Below, in pieces: positions 43,195-52,928 of a stretch of 64,000 bases of DNA. Position numbers and translations under genes: made by a program. Positions within the stretch are counted from its first letter, which is position 1, and each line of letters begins with the position of its first letter. A model generated the notes under the pieces. It ran no database searches. It was not told the DNA's origin and saw only the letters and a program-made list of their open reading frames with translations. This stretch comes from Microvirga pakistanensis (GTDB taxonomy: Bacteria > Pseudomonadota > Alphaproteobacteria > Rhizobiales > Beijerinckiaceae), in assembly GCF_004458765.1 (NCBI RefSeq), contig NZ_SPJX01000187.1, positions 372,001 through 436,000 of the forward strand. The letters are read 5' to 3'.

Positions 43195-45722
43195 GCCACA
43201 CCTTCTGCGGGTTGAGCGGCGGCCGCCTCGGGCTGCCGCGCCTGGAGAGGAGCCTCGAACCGGCGCAGGCGAAGCGCGTTGCCGACCACGAAGACGCTGG
43301 AGAGCGCCATGGCGGCCGCTGCGACCACGGGCGAGAGCAGGGTGCCGTCGAAGGGATAGAGCACGCCGGCGGCCACGGGAATCAGCACCACGTTGTAGGC
43401 GAAGGCCCAGAACAGGTTCTGCCCGATATTGCGAATCGTCGCCTGCGACAGGCCGATGGCGTTCACGACGCCACGCACGTCGCCGGACATGAGCACCACA
43501 TCCGCGCTCTCGATGGCGATATCGGTGCCCGTGCCGATCGCAATGCCGATATCGGCCTCGGCGAGGGCCGGCGCATCGTTGATGCCGTCGCCCACGAAGG
43601 CGATGCGGCCATGGGCCTGGCGCAGGCGCTTCACCACCTCCACCTTGCCGTCGGGCAGCACCTCCGCGACGACCTCGTCGATGCCGATGCGCCGCGCGAT
43701 GGCCGCGGCCGTCTTGCGGTTGTCGCCCGTGATCATGGCGACCTTGAGCCCCAGGGCATGCAGGGCAGCGATGGCCTCCGGGGTCGAGTCCTTGATCGGG
43801 TCGGCCACGGCCGCGATGGCCGCGAGCGTGCCGTCGATGGCGGCATAAAGCGGGCTCTTGCCCTCCTGGGCGAGACGGGCCGCCGTGTCGGAGAAGGCCG
43901 CAACGTCGAGCCCGAGCTTCCGCATGAAGCGATCGGCGCCCACATCGACCCGCCGCCCTTCGACGACCGCCGAGACGCCGAAGCCGGGGACGGCCTCGAA
44001 GCTGTCGGGGGCCGGAAGGGCGAGACCCCGGCGCTCCGCCGCCATGACGACAGCCTGCGCAATCGGGTGCTCGGAGCGGGCCTCCACGGCGGCAACGAGC
44101 CTCAGGGTTTCCGCTTCGGAAAAACCGGGGGCGGTCACGAAATCCGTCAGGTCCGGGCGGCCTTTCGTGAGCGTGCCCGTCTTGTCGAGGGCGACGACGC
44201 CGATGTCCTTCAGGCTCTGCAACGCCTCTCCCTGGCGGAAGAGAACGCCGATCTCGGCGGCGCGGCCCGTGCCCACCATGATCGAGGTCGGGGTGGCCAG
44301 ACCCATGGCGCAGGGGCAGGCGATGATGAGCACGGCCACCGCGTTCACGAGCGCGAAGCTTGCCGCAGGCTCCGGCCCGAAGATGAGCCAGACCACGAAG
44401 GTCAGCGCCGCGGCCGCCATCACGGCGGGCACGAACCAGGCGGTGATCCTGTCGACCAGGGCTTGGATCGGCAGCTTCGACCCTTGGGCCTGCTCGACCA
44501 TGCGGATGATCTGCGCCAGAACCGTATCGGCACCGACGCGCGTCGCCCGGAAGGCGAAGCCGCCGGTCTTGTTGATCGTGCCGCCCACGACCTCCGAGCC
44601 TTCGAGCTTCTGCACGGGCACGGGCTCGCCGGTGATCATCGACTCGTCGACGAAGGAGGAGCCGTCGACCACCACGCCGTCGACCGGCACCTTCTCGCCG
44701 GGACGGACCTGCACGGTGTCGCCGATCCGAACCTGGTCGAGCGGGATGTCCGAGGCCTCGCCGTTGCGGATTACGCGGGCGGTTTTCGGCGCGAGGCCGA
44801 TCAGGCGCTTGATGGCCTCCGAGGTGCGTCCCTTCGCCTTCGCTTCGAGGAAGCGCCCGAGCAGGATCAGCGTCACGATCACGGCGGCGGCCTCGTAATA
44901 GACGTTGGCCATTCCGGCGGGCAGAAGACGCGGCAGGAAGGTTGCCACCACGGAATAGGCGTAGGCCGCGCTCGTGCCGAGCACCACGAGCGAGTTCATG
45001 TCGGGCGCCCGACGCAGCAGCGCGGGAATGCCTTTGCGGAAAAAGCGAAGGCCGGGGCCGAACAGGACGAGCGTCGTCAACGCGAATTGCAGGTGCCAGC
45101 TGGTCTGGTGGCCGAGGGTGTTCATCACCCAGTCATGGATCGCGCCGATGACATGGGAGCCCATCTCGATCACGAAGACCGGCAGGGTCAGGATGGCGGC
45201 AGCCACGAGCGAGCGCCTCAGCGCGGCAATCTCGGCCTCGCGGGCCGCGCGCTCGCGATCGGTCCGGTCATCACCCTGGCGGATCTCCGCCGCCTCGTAG
45301 CCCGTGGCGTCCACGGCCTCGATCAAGCGGCCGACAGCGTCGCTCCCGCCGAGGTAGCGCACCGAAGCGCGCTCGGTCGCGAGGTTCACTTGGGCGTCGA
45401 GAACGCCGGGCACGCGCTTGAGGGCCTTTTCGACCCGCGCCACGCAGGAGGCGCAGGTCATGCCCTGGATCGCAAGCTCCGCGTGGTTCTCCGCAGGCTC
45501 GTAGCCGGCTGTCCGGATCGCCTCGGCCACCGCCAGCGGGTCGGCCTTGTCCGGTGCGAAGGAGACGTGGGCCCGCTCGGTCGCCAAGTTCACGTTGGCG
45601 GCCGTCACCCCGTCCACGGACCGGATGGCCTTCTCGACCCGGCTGACGCAGGACGCGCAGCTCATGCCCTGGACTGGAATGTCGAAGCTCTCCGCCGCAG
45701 CGGTGCGACTGGTGACGGCCAT
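43191..45722 (-). CDS. copA: Copper-exporting P1B-type ATPase
   Basis: 843 aa from ATG 45722. Two N-terminal heavy-metal domains carry GMSCASC and GMTCASC (residues about 20 and 88). The transmembrane metal site is IIACPCAMG (CPC), the actuator loop is MITGEPVPV, the phosphorylation site DKTGTLTKG, the nucleotide domain has SEHPIA, and the hinge is [13 protein letters not shown] with the NxxF-like downstream helix ([20 protein letters not shown]) fits Cu(I) export from the cytoplasm. The operon copA-cueR is driven by a CueR promoter at 45754-45784. Confidence 0.94.
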   Translation of the reverse strand: MAVTSRTAAAESFDIPVQGMSCASCVSRVEKAIRSVDGVTAANVNLATERAHVSFAPDKADPLAVAEAIRTAGYEPAENHAELAIQGMTCASCVARVEKALKRVPGVLDAQVNLATERASVRYLGGSDAVGRLIEAVDATGYEAAEIRQGDDRTDRERAAREAEIAALRRSLVAAAILTLPVFVIEMGSHVIGAIHDWVMNTLGHQTSWHLQFALTTLVLFGPGLRFFRKGIPALLRRAPDMNSLVVLGTSAAYAYSVVATFLPRLLPAGMANVYYEAAAVIVTLILLGRFLEAKAKGRTSEAIKRLIGLAPKTARVIRNGEASDIPLDQVRIGDTVQVRPGEKVPVDGVVVDGSSFVDESMITGEPVPVQKLEGSEVVGGTINKTGGFAFRATRVGADTVLAQIIRMVEQAQGSKLPIQALVDRITAWFVPAVMAAAALTFVVWLIFGPEPAASFALVNAVAVLIIACPCAMGLATPTSIMVGTGRAAEIGVLFRQGEALQSLKDIGVVALDKTGTLTKGRPDLTDFVTAPGFSEAETLRLVAAVEARSEHPIAQAVVMAAERRGLALPAPDSFEAVPGFGVSAVVEGRRVDVGADRFMRKLGLDVAAFSDTAARLAQEGKSPLYAAIDGTLAAIAAVADPIKDSTPEAIAALHALGLKVAMITGDNRKTAAAIARRIGIDEVVAEVLPDGKVEVVKRLRQAHGRIAFVGDGINDAPALAEADIGIAIGTGTDIAIESADVVLMSGDVRGVVNAIGLSQATIRNIGQNLFWAFAYNVVLIPVAAGVLYPFDGTLLSPVVAAAAMALSSVFVVGNALRLRRFEAPLQARQPEAAAAQPAEGVA

Positions 45723-45753
45723 CTTGAATCTCCGATCCACACTATGGACCCCA

Positions 45754-45784
45754 GGTGTAATCCTTCCAATCATGGGAAGGTCAA
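45754..45784 (-). promoter_or_regulatory. CueR-type promoter/operator of copA
   Basis: On the minus strand TTGACC is followed by a 19-base spacer and TACACC. The spacer holds the dyad CCTTCCCATGATTGGAAGG, the MerR/CueR operator. The long spacer and dyad are the known signature of promoters activated by CueR. It lies about 30 bases before the copA ATG. Confidence 0.85.
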
Positions 45785-45885
45785 GAGGTTCTTTACGGTT
45801 GCGTTTTCCAGGAACTCTGACCGATGATGTGCCATTGATCCGACACGTTCGCGCCATAGGCGGCTGCGGATGGAAACGTCACCGC

Positions 45886-46785
45886 ATGCCCGTGACGGCC
45901 ATGCATGTTCATCGTCACCCTTGTTCGAGCCGGTACCGACCTTTGAAGCATAGCGATCATCAGGGACGCCCCTTTCGGATCCTCACCTATAACGTTCACC
46001 GCTGGCTGGGCACCGACAGAAAGATCTCCCCGACCCGCATCGCCGAGGTCATCGCGGAGTGCGAACCTGATATCGTGGCGCTCCAGGAGGTGAGGGTGGG
46101 CCGTACCAGGGCAGGGGAGATGGACCAGGCCGCGGGCGTGGCGGACCGGCTCGGGATGGATCTCCATTTCCAGCCCACCATCCGCATTCTGGGCGAGCAA
46201 TACGGCATCGCCATCCTGACCAAGCACCCTGCCTCTCTCGTGAAGTCCGGGCGCCTGCCGACACAGTCCACGAAGCCATCCTTCGAGAAGCGCAGCGCGC
46301 TCTGGGTCCGTACCGAGATCGACGGGCAGACGGTCAACGTCATCAATGCCCACCTGTCCCTCCGTTCCGGCGAGCGCCGCACGCAAGCGGCAGCGCTCGT
46401 GGGACCCGACTGGATCGGCCATCAGGATTGTGCCGATCCGGCGATCCTGCTTGGAGACTTCAACGCGCCGCCATACTCCCGATCCTACCGCATGATCGCC
46501 AACCACCTCCGAGACGCGCAGCTTTCCAACGCCCATGGAGAACCGCAGCCGACCTTCCACACGCGGGCACCCGTGCTGCGCCTCGACCACGTGTTCGTGA
46601 CGAAGTCGGTCCATGTGGTGAACGCCGCCCCGGTGAGAAATCCTCTGACCCGGGTCGCGTCCGATCATTTCCCGCTGCTGGCGGAGCTGCGCGTGCGCCA
46701 GTCTTCGAAGGCTTCCGCTTCCGGGCACAGAGGGGCGCCTGCGGGCGAGCTTCTGCCGTCGGGACACGGCAAATCGGCGAATTGA
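45886..46785 (+). CDS. Endonuclease/exonuclease/phosphatase family protein
   Basis: 299 aa from ATG 45886 (alternative 45901). Family residues appear in order: ILTYNVHRWLGTD, EPDIVALQEVR (metal-binding Glu), NVINAHLSLRSGERRTQ, AILLGDFNAPP (D-x-N) and VASDHFPLLAELR (D-H pair). This EEP fold cleaves phosphodiesters in DNA, lipids or nucleotides using Mg. No signal peptide is clear. It is divergent from copA with a shared 160-bp upstream region. The substrate cannot be read from the sequence. Confidence 0.83.
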   Translation: MPVTAMHVHRHPCSSRYRPLKHSDHQGRPFRILTYNVHRWLGTDRKISPTRIAEVIAECEPDIVALQEVRVGRTRAGEMDQAAGVADRLGMDLHFQPTIRILGEQYGIAILTKHPASLVKSGRLPTQSTKPSFEKRSALWVRTEIDGQTVNVINAHLSLRSGERRTQAAALVGPDWIGHQDCADPAILLGDFNAPPYSRSYRMIANHLRDAQLSNAHGEPQPTFHTRAPVLRLDHVFVTKSVHVVNAAPVRNPLTRVASDHFPLLAELRVRQSSKASASGHRGAPAGELLPSGHGKSAN

Positions 46786-46791
46786 GGCGCC

Positions 46792-46897
46792 ACGGCGTCC
46801 TGTCGCCAGAGCGATGCGATCCGGGCCGCGCAGGCACGAGCAGGACGGCGTCCTGTCGCCAGAGCGATGCGATCCGGGCCGCGCAGGCACGAGCAGG
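46792..46897. repeat. Two exact tandem copies of a 53-bp unit
   Basis: The unit begins ACGGCGTCCTGTCGCCAGAG and ends GGCACGAGCAGG; the second copy at 46845-46897 is identical. It lies in the 200-bp gap between the endonuclease/phosphatase gene and the GT2 gene. A recent slippage duplication is the simplest cause. Confidence 0.85.
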
Positions 46898-46993
46898 GTC
46901 AAGCGGCCCAAAAGCAACACGGGGGAGGCGGGTTCTGCTAAGGGCTTGGTACCTCTTGCCTTATTTCATGAGGGCGGCTAGGCACCCGTTGCC

Positions 46994-47794
46994 ATGCTTC
47001 CATTGTCCGTCTTCATCATCGCCAAGAACGAGGCCGATCGGATCGGAACGACCATTCGCGCCGTTCGCGAGCTGACGGACGATCTGGTCGTGATCGATTC
47101 GGGCTCGACCGACGGCACTCAGGCGATCGCGGAAGGGCTCGGCGCCCGGGTGATCTTCAACCCATGGCCCGGCTACGGCCAGCAGAAGCGCTTCGGCGAG
47201 GATCAGTGCCGCCACGAATGGCTCCTCAACCTCGATGCGGACGAGGAGCTTTCGCCGGCTCTGCGGGAGGAGATCAGGGCTCTGTTCGCTCAGGGTGAGC
47301 CTTCCTGCCAGGCCTATGGCATCCGCATTGCGGAAACCTATCCCGGCGAGGCCGCGCCGCACCCCTTCGCCTACCGCCTCGCCCCCGTCCGGCTCTATCG
47401 CCGGGACGTGGGCCGGTACTCGCCGTCCCTGGTCCATGACCGGGTGGACCTGAAGCCGGGGACGAAGATCGGAAAGCTCAAAGGGCTCGTTCATCACCGC
47501 TCGATCCGCTCGCTCGGCGACCAGATCGCGAAGCTCAATGTCTATACCGACCAGCTCGCCCTGGATCTCGAGGTGAGGGGGGTCTCCATCCCCACCTGGC
47601 GGGTTTACTTCGAGTTTCCGGCGGCGTTCATCAAAGCCTATTTCGGGCGCCTGCATTTCCTGCGGGGCACCTACGGCTTCCTCATCGCCATGAACTACGC
47701 CATCTGGCGCCATCTGCGCCTGGCGAAGCATTATGAGAAGAAGCGCCTGAACGGGAAGGCGAAGACGAAGGCGAACAGCGCCGAACAGGCCTGA
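46994..47794 (+). CDS. Family 2 glycosyltransferase, lipopolysaccharide-core type
   Basis: 266 aa. It begins LPLSVFIIAKNEADRIGTTI and has LVVIDSGSTDGTQAIAEGLG, NPWPGYGQQKRFGED and LLNLDADEELSP (D-x-D). This is the WaaE/KdtX-like group of inverting GT2 enzymes that add glucose or similar sugars to the lipopolysaccharide inner core. The C-terminal part (YFGRLHFLRGTYGFLIAMNY, AIWRHLRLAKHYEKKRL) is typical of that group. It is a single gene outside the exopolysaccharide locus. Confidence 0.85.
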   Translation: MLPLSVFIIAKNEADRIGTTIRAVRELTDDLVVIDSGSTDGTQAIAEGLGARVIFNPWPGYGQQKRFGEDQCRHEWLLNLDADEELSPALREEIRALFAQGEPSCQAYGIRIAETYPGEAAPHPFAYRLAPVRLYRRDVGRYSPSLVHDRVDLKPGTKIGKLKGLVHHRSIRSLGDQIAKLNVYTDQLALDLEVRGVSIPTWRVYFEFPAAFIKAYFGRLHFLRGTYGFLIAMNYAIWRHLRLAKHYEKKRLNGKAKTKANSAEQA

Positions 47795-47815
47795 GCGCCT
47801 TCGTGGCCGGTCGCC

Positions 47816-48169
47816 TCACAACGCAGCCGTGACCTGGATCTCGAGGGCATAATCCGGGTCGGCGAGCTTCGCCTGCACGCAGGCGCGGGCGGGCGGGTGC
47901 CCCGGCGCGACCCAGGCATCCCAGACGGCATTCATCTCGTCGTAGGACGCCATGTCGGTCAGCCAGATGGTGGCCTGCAGGAGCTTGGACTTGTCGCTGC
48001 CGATCTCGATCAGGGACTGCTCGATCTGCGCGAGCACGTCCCGCGTCTGCTCCGTCACGGACCCGCCCAGGCTGGTCTCGGGCACGTAGCCGGAGAAGTA
48101 GGCGGTGTTTCCGAAAATCACGAGGTCGCTGTAACGGGCGGCGACGCCGATCCGCTTGATATCTGCCAC
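47816..48169 (-). CDS. RidA-family protein (YjgF/UK114)
   Basis: 117 aa from GTG 48169, with AAAGGAG upstream; the frame is open further up to 48262 without family match. RidA proteins hydrolyse reactive imine/enamine products of PLP enzymes in the cytoplasm. Family phrases are YSDLVIFGNTAYFSGYVPET, TRDVLAQIEQSLIEIGSDKS, LLQATIWLTDM and ARACVQAKLADPDYALEIQV. The Arg of ARACVQ corresponds to the conserved active-site arginine. The opening differs from canonical RidA, so it may belong to a related subgroup. Confidence 0.82.
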   Translation of the reverse strand: MADIKRIGVAARYSDLVIFGNTAYFSGYVPETSLGGSVTEQTRDVLAQIEQSLIEIGSDKSKLLQATIWLTDMASYDEMNAVWDAWVAPGHPPARACVQAKLADPDYALEIQVTAAL

Positions 48170-48345
48170 AGGAGGCTCCTTTCCATTCGCGGTACCGCCT
48201 CCTACCATGGGCATGGGGAGCGGCCCAGGTTCGATGATCGGTTTTGCCCCCTCTCGGGACACTTTTTAGCCTTGACGAAGGGCGATGGTTCGCGTCTATT
48301 GCGCCACCTGCGAGGCGGGGTTGCGACACCCTGCCGGTCGCGAAC

Positions 48346-48436
48346 GGAGACGTGGCCGAGAGGCTGAAGGCACTCGTTTGCTAAATGAGCATACCCCAAA
48401 AGGGTATCGAGGGTTCGAATCCCTCCGTCTCCGCCA
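48346..48436 (+). tRNA. tRNA-Ser, anticodon GCU
   Basis: The acceptor stem pairs GGAGACG with CGTCTCC, followed by G and encoded CCA. The anticodon arm is CTCGT-TTGCTAA-ATGAG, giving anticodon GCT for AGC/AGU codons. A long variable arm (TACCCCAAAAGGGTA) and the T loop GGGTTCGAATCCC are present, as expected for serine tRNA. Confidence 0.96.
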
Positions 48437-48534
48437 TTTCCCACACGATTTCAGCAGCTTGAGGTCGATCCCGGTTTGACCCGCGGCCTGAGTCTGGCCG
48501 ATTGCGATCCCGCGCGCGGCCGAGACGAAAGCGG

Positions 48535-48678
48535 CTATCCGATCATTTCGAGAACGATCTGGCGAAGCTCTTCCCTGGTCAGACCTGACGGCTGGGGCTT
48601 GGGAGCGGCCTTGATGGAGGCGGCCTTCAGTGGCTGAGATTTCTTCTTCTGATTTTGGTTCTGGATAGACGTCGACAT
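48535..48678 (-). CDS. Very small basic hypothetical protein
   Basis: 47 aa from ATG 48678, with AGGA before it. It is MSTSIQNQNQKKKSQPLKAA, then a Lys/Pro-rich middle and the helix LTREELRQIVLEMIG. It has no membrane segment. I believe similar short proteins occur in Methylobacteriaceae, but no function is known to me. The C-terminal helix resembles an interaction tail. Confidence 0.55.
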   Translation of the reverse strand: MSTSIQNQNQKKKSQPLKAASIKAAPKPQPSGLTREELRQIVLEMIG

Positions 48679-49228
48679 TAAAAATCCTATGGCCGCATCG
48701 GGGCGTCCGAGCGGCATTGCAGTGTCCGAAGCGGCGGCATGCCGCAACGGGTGAAGCCCGCTTGTGCGGGCCGCAGGTAACCATCGATGGGAACGGAGAG
48801 CAGGCTCAGAGCTCGATCGCGAGCTGGGGAGAGCAGGGCCGAACATGTCGGTTGGGTCGATCCCATATGGGGCATCGGGAGCGCCAGCACAAGGAAAAAT
48901 TGGGCACTTTCGAAATAAAGAGATGCAGGCTCAGAAAGTGAAGGCGCTGCAAATCGTTACTAATCAACGTATTTCTTTCAGAAGAGCACGGCCCGGCAGA
49001 AGATCGGATCGAAATGGCCTCACGATTTATTTCGTAACGGGCCTTGTCATCGGTTGATGGAAGGTTTACCTTACCGTAATCGACATTTGGCCGGACAATC
49101 GGGCCGTACCGCCTTGGCATGCCGGGCGCACGTTCAGACACTCTCCCAAACATCGACGAACCGAGCAGGGGCGCGCTTTGGCGCGGGCCGACGCTCACGT
49201 GCACTGACGCAAACCAAGGAAGACTGCC
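48679..49228. other. Leader and promoter region of cspA
   Basis: About 550 bases contain no supported gene. The right part, 48960-49228, precedes the cold-shock gene, and such genes commonly have long untranslated leaders that fold differently in the cold. A lower-GC segment near 48950-49060 is the best promoter candidate. No exact start of transcription can be read. Confidence 0.45.
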
Positions 49229-49438
49229 ATGATCACGGGCACCGTGAAGTTCTACAACGACCAGAAGGGCTTCGGCTTCATTCAGCCGGACAACGGCGAC
49301 AAGGACGTGTTCGTCCACGCCACCGCGCTTGAGCGCGCCGGCATCCGCGGCCTGCGCGAAGGCCAGAAGGTGTCCTTCGACACGGCCGAGGACCGCCGCT
49401 CCGGCAAGGTCGCGGTCAACAACATCCAGACGGCCTGA
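49229..49438 (+). CDS. cspA: Cold-shock protein (CspA family)
   Basis: 69 aa with AAGGAAG before the ATG. A single cold-shock domain begins MITGTVKFYNDQKGFGFIQP. It contains RNP1 (KGFGFI) and RNP2 (VFVHA), which bind single-stranded RNA and DNA. The protein acts as an RNA chaperone in the cytoplasm. It is followed by a clear terminator 45 bases downstream. Confidence 0.93.
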   Translation: MITGTVKFYNDQKGFGFIQPDNGDKDVFVHATALERAGIRGLREGQKVSFDTAEDRRSGKVAVNNIQTA

Positions 49439-49482
49439 CGCGCCGTCTCCCGCGGGCGGCGGGCTCACCCAGGCCGCCCGCC

Positions 49483-49509
49483 AAAGCCGCCCTTCGGGAG
49501 CGGCTTTTT
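49483..49509 (+). terminator. Rho-independent terminator of cspA
   Basis: AAAGCCGC and GCGGCTTT form the stem around CCTTCGGGA, then TTTTTGC follows. The TTCG tetraloop adds stability. Confidence 0.85.
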
Positions 49510-49608
49510 GCTTTTAGAGATGGATGGAGAGCCCCGCCTGGGGTCGCCGTCATTCCTCGCTTTTAGGCGCGACGTTCACCGAGACCGCAACACGCGAGAG
49601 ATCATGCC

Positions 49609-49803
49609 ATGTCACACAAGTTCAAAATCAAGCAGATGGTCCGGCTCAAGCAACCCGGCCCGGTCGACTCGCGCATGGGCTCCGCGATGGTCTACGAAGT
49701 TGTCCGGCTGATGCCTGCGGATCAAACAGGCGAGCTGTCATACCGAATCAAGTCGGGCATGACCGAGAGAGCCGTGCGGGAGAGCGAGATCCGCGGCGCC
49801 TGA
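49609..49803 (+). CDS. Small conserved-type hypothetical protein
   Basis: 64 aa, MSHKFKIKQMVRLKQPGPVD, then YEVVRLMPADQTGELSYRIK and ERAVRESEIR at the end. The pattern is like a small SH3-like beta barrel found widely in Rhizobiales and of unknown function. It is cytoplasmic and basic. It lies between cspA and rpsU on the same strand; a terminator separates it from cspA. Confidence 0.65.
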   Translation: MSHKFKIKQMVRLKQPGPVDSRMGSAMVYEVVRLMPADQTGELSYRIKSGMTERAVRESEIRGA

Positions 49804-49883
49804 AAGCCCTGACGTTCTATTCCGCCGTCCACCGCCATGCCCTGCGGTGGGCATGAGATGCCCAGACCAAGAGAGGACATTCC

Positions 49884-50177
49884 TTGCAGGTTCTAGTCAG
49901 AGACAACAACGTCGACCAAGCCCTTCGGGTGCTCAAGAAGAAGATGCAGCGCGAAGGTGTTTTTCGCGAGATGAAGGCTCGGAAGGCCTACGAGAAGCCT
50001 TCGGAGCGGAAAACCCGCGAGAAGGCGGAAGCCGTGCGCCGGGCCCGCAAGCTGGCCCGCAAGCAGGCGATCCGCGAAGGCTTGATCGCCGCCCCCAAGC
50101 GGCCCTCCCGTGACGCCCGAGGCCCCGGGCGCGGCGCGCGCCCAGGCGCCCCGATGGCGCCCGGCCAAGGCAGCTGA
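49884..50177 (+). CDS. rpsU: 30S ribosomal protein S21
   Basis: 97 aa from TTG 49884, with GAGAGGA upstream. The sequence [20 protein letters not shown] with [20 protein letters not shown] is S21. S21 helps mRNA bind the 30S subunit. The C-terminal part beyond residue 65 is a basic Gly/Pro/Arg-rich extension, common in Rhizobiales but longer than in enterics. TTG is the only sensible start. A 9-bp hairpin without T-tract follows at 50203-50224. Confidence 0.93.
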   Translation: MQVLVRDNNVDQALRVLKKKMQREGVFREMKARKAYEKPSERKTREKAEAVRRARKLARKQAIREGLIAAPKRPSRDARGPGRGARPGAPMAPGQGS

Positions 50178-50417
50178 GCCTTCGCTCGGCGTGGACCTAA
50201 AGGCGTTCCGGGGATCCGGAACGCTCCTCCCGGCAGGCATGATCCCGCTTCTTGGGCGTCCATGCAGGCCGCCATCGGCCGACGCGGCCGTGCTCGATCC
50301 AAGCATCCTTTTTTGAATCCAGATACACGATGATTGCCCAGCAGGCAGGATGCGTTCTGCCGGCTCGCCATGACAGAAATATAGCGGCGATTGCCTTTAT
50401 GTCAGGAAGCTGTCTTA

Positions 50418-51302
50418 ATGGCCCCGCGGAGGGATGTCGTGAGCCAGCATGTGAAGCAGCGCCTGGAAGGCAGCCTGAATTCGGCGACGGCATCCGGCCG
50501 GGCCGTGGCGAGCTACATGCTCGCGAATCTCAACGAACTCCCCTTTGAAACCTCGGCCTCCATCGCCCACAGGATCGGCGTCAGCGAGCTGACCGTGGGA
50601 CGGTTCTGCCGGTCCATCGGCTACCGGCACCTCAAGGATCTCAAGGACCACCTGCGACGGGATCTGGAAGGCAGCCCCTGGCTCATCGGCGACAGGCTCA
50701 AGGAATTCCGCAGGCGCAGCCGTCAGGATCTGGGTGAACTGACGAAAAGTTTCGATCTGGAGGTCGCCGCTCTCGTCAGGGTCTACGAATACGCACAATC
50801 GCCGGCCTTCCGCGAAGTGAGCCGGCGTCTGGCGACGGCATCACGGGTCTATGTCGCCGGCTTCCAGACGGAGAGGGGGCTTGCGGCCTCGCTGGTCCAC
50901 AATCTTCAATACCTGCGCGACGGCGTGCATCTGCTTGATGCGGGCTCCGGACATTTCGCCGAGGCCCTTCTCGAAGGAGACGGCCGATCGGCTCTCGTGA
51001 TCTTCGAAGCCCGGCGCTATTCGCGTCAGGCCAGGCTCCTGGCGAGGAAGGCGCATGGCCGCGGTATCCCGGTCACCCTGGTGACGGATCCCTACTGCGA
51101 CTGGGCGGATGACTGCACGAGCGAGGTGTTCCGCATTCCCACGGATCTCAATCTCTTCTGGGAATCGACGGCGCCGATGCTCTCCCTGGTGCATTTGCTG
51201 CTGAACGCGGTATTCAATGAGATGGGTCCGCAGGTCGAGGAGCGGCTGAATACGATGGCCGCGCTTTATCATGAATTCGTCGGCTATACGGAACATCCGT
51301 AA
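50418..51302 (+). CDS. RpiR/MurR-family transcriptional regulator
   Basis: 294 aa from ATG 50418, with AGGAAG upstream; a GTG at 50439 with GGAGGG is a close alternative. The N-terminal helix-turn-helix domain has SASIAHRIGVSELTVGRFCR. The C-terminal SIS domain starts SRVYVAGFQTERGLAASLVH, with SALVIFEARRYSRQARLLAR. SIS domains usually bind phosphosugars, but RpiR proteins near amino-acid transporters are known. It lies 50 bases before the binding-protein gene and probably controls the transport operon. Confidence 0.85.
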   Translation: MAPRRDVVSQHVKQRLEGSLNSATASGRAVASYMLANLNELPFETSASIAHRIGVSELTVGRFCRSIGYRHLKDLKDHLRRDLEGSPWLIGDRLKEFRRRSRQDLGELTKSFDLEVAALVRVYEYAQSPAFREVSRRLATASRVYVAGFQTERGLAASLVHNLQYLRDGVHLLDAGSGHFAEALLEGDGRSALVIFEARRYSRQARLLARKAHGRGIPVTLVTDPYCDWADDCTSEVFRIPTDLNLFWESTAPMLSLVHLLLNAVFNEMGPQVEERLNTMAALYHEFVGYTEHP

Positions 51303-51352
51303 GGTTGGACGTGGAGAGGACCGGAACGGTCGAAGCAACAGAGGGTACAAGA

Positions 51353-52114
51353 ATGTACAAAGCAATTCTCGCCGCAGGAATCTGCGTTCTGGCCATGACG
51401 TCCCTGACGTCGGCCCAGGAGAAGAAGGAGATCGTCGTCGCATCGGAAGGCGCCTATCCGCCCTTCAACTCCATGGATTCCAACAACAAGCTCCAGGGTT
51501 TCGACATCGATATCACGAACGCGCTGTGCGAGAAGATGCAGGTGAAATGCACCATCGTCGCGCAGGATTGGGACGGCATGATCCCCGCGCTGCTCGCCAA
51601 GAAGTTCGACGCCATCGTCGCATCGATGACGATCACCGAGGAGCGCAAGAAGCAGATCGACTTCACCGACCGCTACTATCGCACCCCGCTGTCCGTCGCC
51701 GTTCCGAAGGACTCGAAGATCAAGGACACCACGACCGCCTCCATGAAGGGCATGAGCGTGGGCGCGCAGTCGTCCACCACGCAGGCCATCCATGCTGAGG
51801 AGGTCTACGGCAAGGCCGGGGCCGAGGCGAAGCTCTATCCGACGCAGGACGAGGCCAATGCCGATCTCGCGAACGGACGTCTGGACGCGGTTGTGTCCGA
51901 CAAGTTCGTGCTGGTCGAGTGGCTCAAGAACGCCGGAAAGGATTGCTGCAAGATGCTCGGTGACATCGAGGGGACGATGTCGGAGGCCGGCATCGCGATC
52001 CGCAAGGAGGACAAGGACCTGAAGGAGAGATTCAACAAGGCGATCAAGGACATCGTCGCCGACGGCACCTACAAGAAGATCCAAAGCAAGTATTTCGAGT
52101 TCGATATCTACTAA
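51353..52114 (+). CDS. Periplasmic binding protein of a polar amino acid ABC transporter
   Basis: 253 aa from ATG 51353. The signal peptide is MYKAILAAGICVLAMTSLTS-A. The mature protein begins EIVVASEGAYPPFNSMDSNN and has FDIDITNALCEKMQVKCTIV, DWDGMIPALLAKKFDAIVAS and MTITEERKKQIDFTDRYY, as in HisJ/ArgT/octopine-binding proteins. Likely ligands are arginine, lysine, ornithine, histidine or opines; the nearby arginase and ornithine cyclodeaminase genes favour the arginine/ornithine side. Confidence 0.9.
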   Translation: MYKAILAAGICVLAMTSLTSAQEKKEIVVASEGAYPPFNSMDSNNKLQGFDIDITNALCEKMQVKCTIVAQDWDGMIPALLAKKFDAIVASMTITEERKKQIDFTDRYYRTPLSVAVPKDSKIKDTTTASMKGMSVGAQSSTTQAIHAEEVYGKAGAEAKLYPTQDEANADLANGRLDAVVSDKFVLVEWLKNAGKDCCKMLGDIEGTMSEAGIAIRKEDKDLKERFNKAIKDIVADGTYKKIQSKYFEFDIY

Positions 52115-52213
52115 GCCGGCCGGGCTATCGCCCAAGGATATTGTTCAAGCGACAGGAGGCGCCGGCACTCACCCGCCGGCGCCTCCCTCGGGCCCTGCGC
52201 AGAGGTCACGTCA

Positions 52214-52927
52214 TTGCAGGATGTTCTTTCCCTTCTTTCCTTCTCCGATGGCGGCTGGGGAGCTGCGCTCGCGGCAGGCACCCTCGTGACCTTGACGCTT
52301 GCCCTCGCCACGTTGCCCGTCGGCATTTTTCTCGGCCTCGTCGTCGCCCTGATGGCACGCTCCCGCAGCCCGCGTGCGCGCGCCGCCGCGACCGTGTTCA
52401 CGACGGTGTTTCGTGGGTTGCCGGAGCTGCTTACGCTGCTCATCGTCTATTACGGCGGGCAGATCCTCATCCAGCGCCTGATGGCCTCGATGGGCTACGA
52501 GGGGCAGCTGCAGATCAATGCCTTTCTGGCTGGCGTCGTCGCCTTCGGTCTGGTTCTCGCGGCTTTCTCCAGCGAGGTCTGGGTCGGTGCGCTCAACACC
52601 ATCGCGCGAGGGCAGTACGAGGCGGGAAGCGCGCTCGGATTGTCCAGGTGGCTCACCTTCCGGCTCGTGGTTTTCCCTCAGCTCATGAGAGCGGCTCTGC
52701 CGGGATTGTCCAACAACTGGCTGACGCTTCTGAAGGATACCTCGCTGATTTCGACCATCTCGCTGGTCGACCTGATGCGTCAGACGAACCTCGCGGTCGG
52801 CGCAACGAAGCAGCCGATCGTGTTCTATCTCGCGGCCTGCGTCATCTATCTGCTCCTCTCGGCCGGGTCGGGGCTTGCCTTCACGGTCCTGGAGCGCCGC
52901 GCCAATCGCGGCCATGCGCGAGGCTAG
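52214..52927 (+). CDS. Amino acid ABC transporter permease (HisQ type)
   Basis: 237 aa from TTG 52214, with AGAGGT upstream. It has five membrane helices and the HisMQ signature TVFRGLPELLTLLIVYYG. The cytoplasmic EAA loop is QYEAGSALGLSRWLTFRLVV, which contacts the ATPase. It is followed one base later by the second permease ATG. It acts in the inner membrane with the binding protein encoded upstream. Confidence 0.9.
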   Translation: MQDVLSLLSFSDGGWGAALAAGTLVTLTLALATLPVGIFLGLVVALMARSRSPRARAAATVFTTVFRGLPELLTLLIVYYGGQILIQRLMASMGYEGQLQINAFLAGVVAFGLVLAAFSSEVWVGALNTIARGQYEAGSALGLSRWLTFRLVVFPQLMRAALPGLSNNWLTLLKDTSLISTISLVDLMRQTNLAVGATKQPIVFYLAACVIYLLLSAGSGLAFTVLERRANRGHARG

Positions 52928-52928
52928 A

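Noticed and set aside
43212..45827. Long open frame of 871 codons on the plus strand opposite copA
   Set aside because: It is a composition shadow of copA: no family resemblance, Arg/His-rich, no ribosome site.
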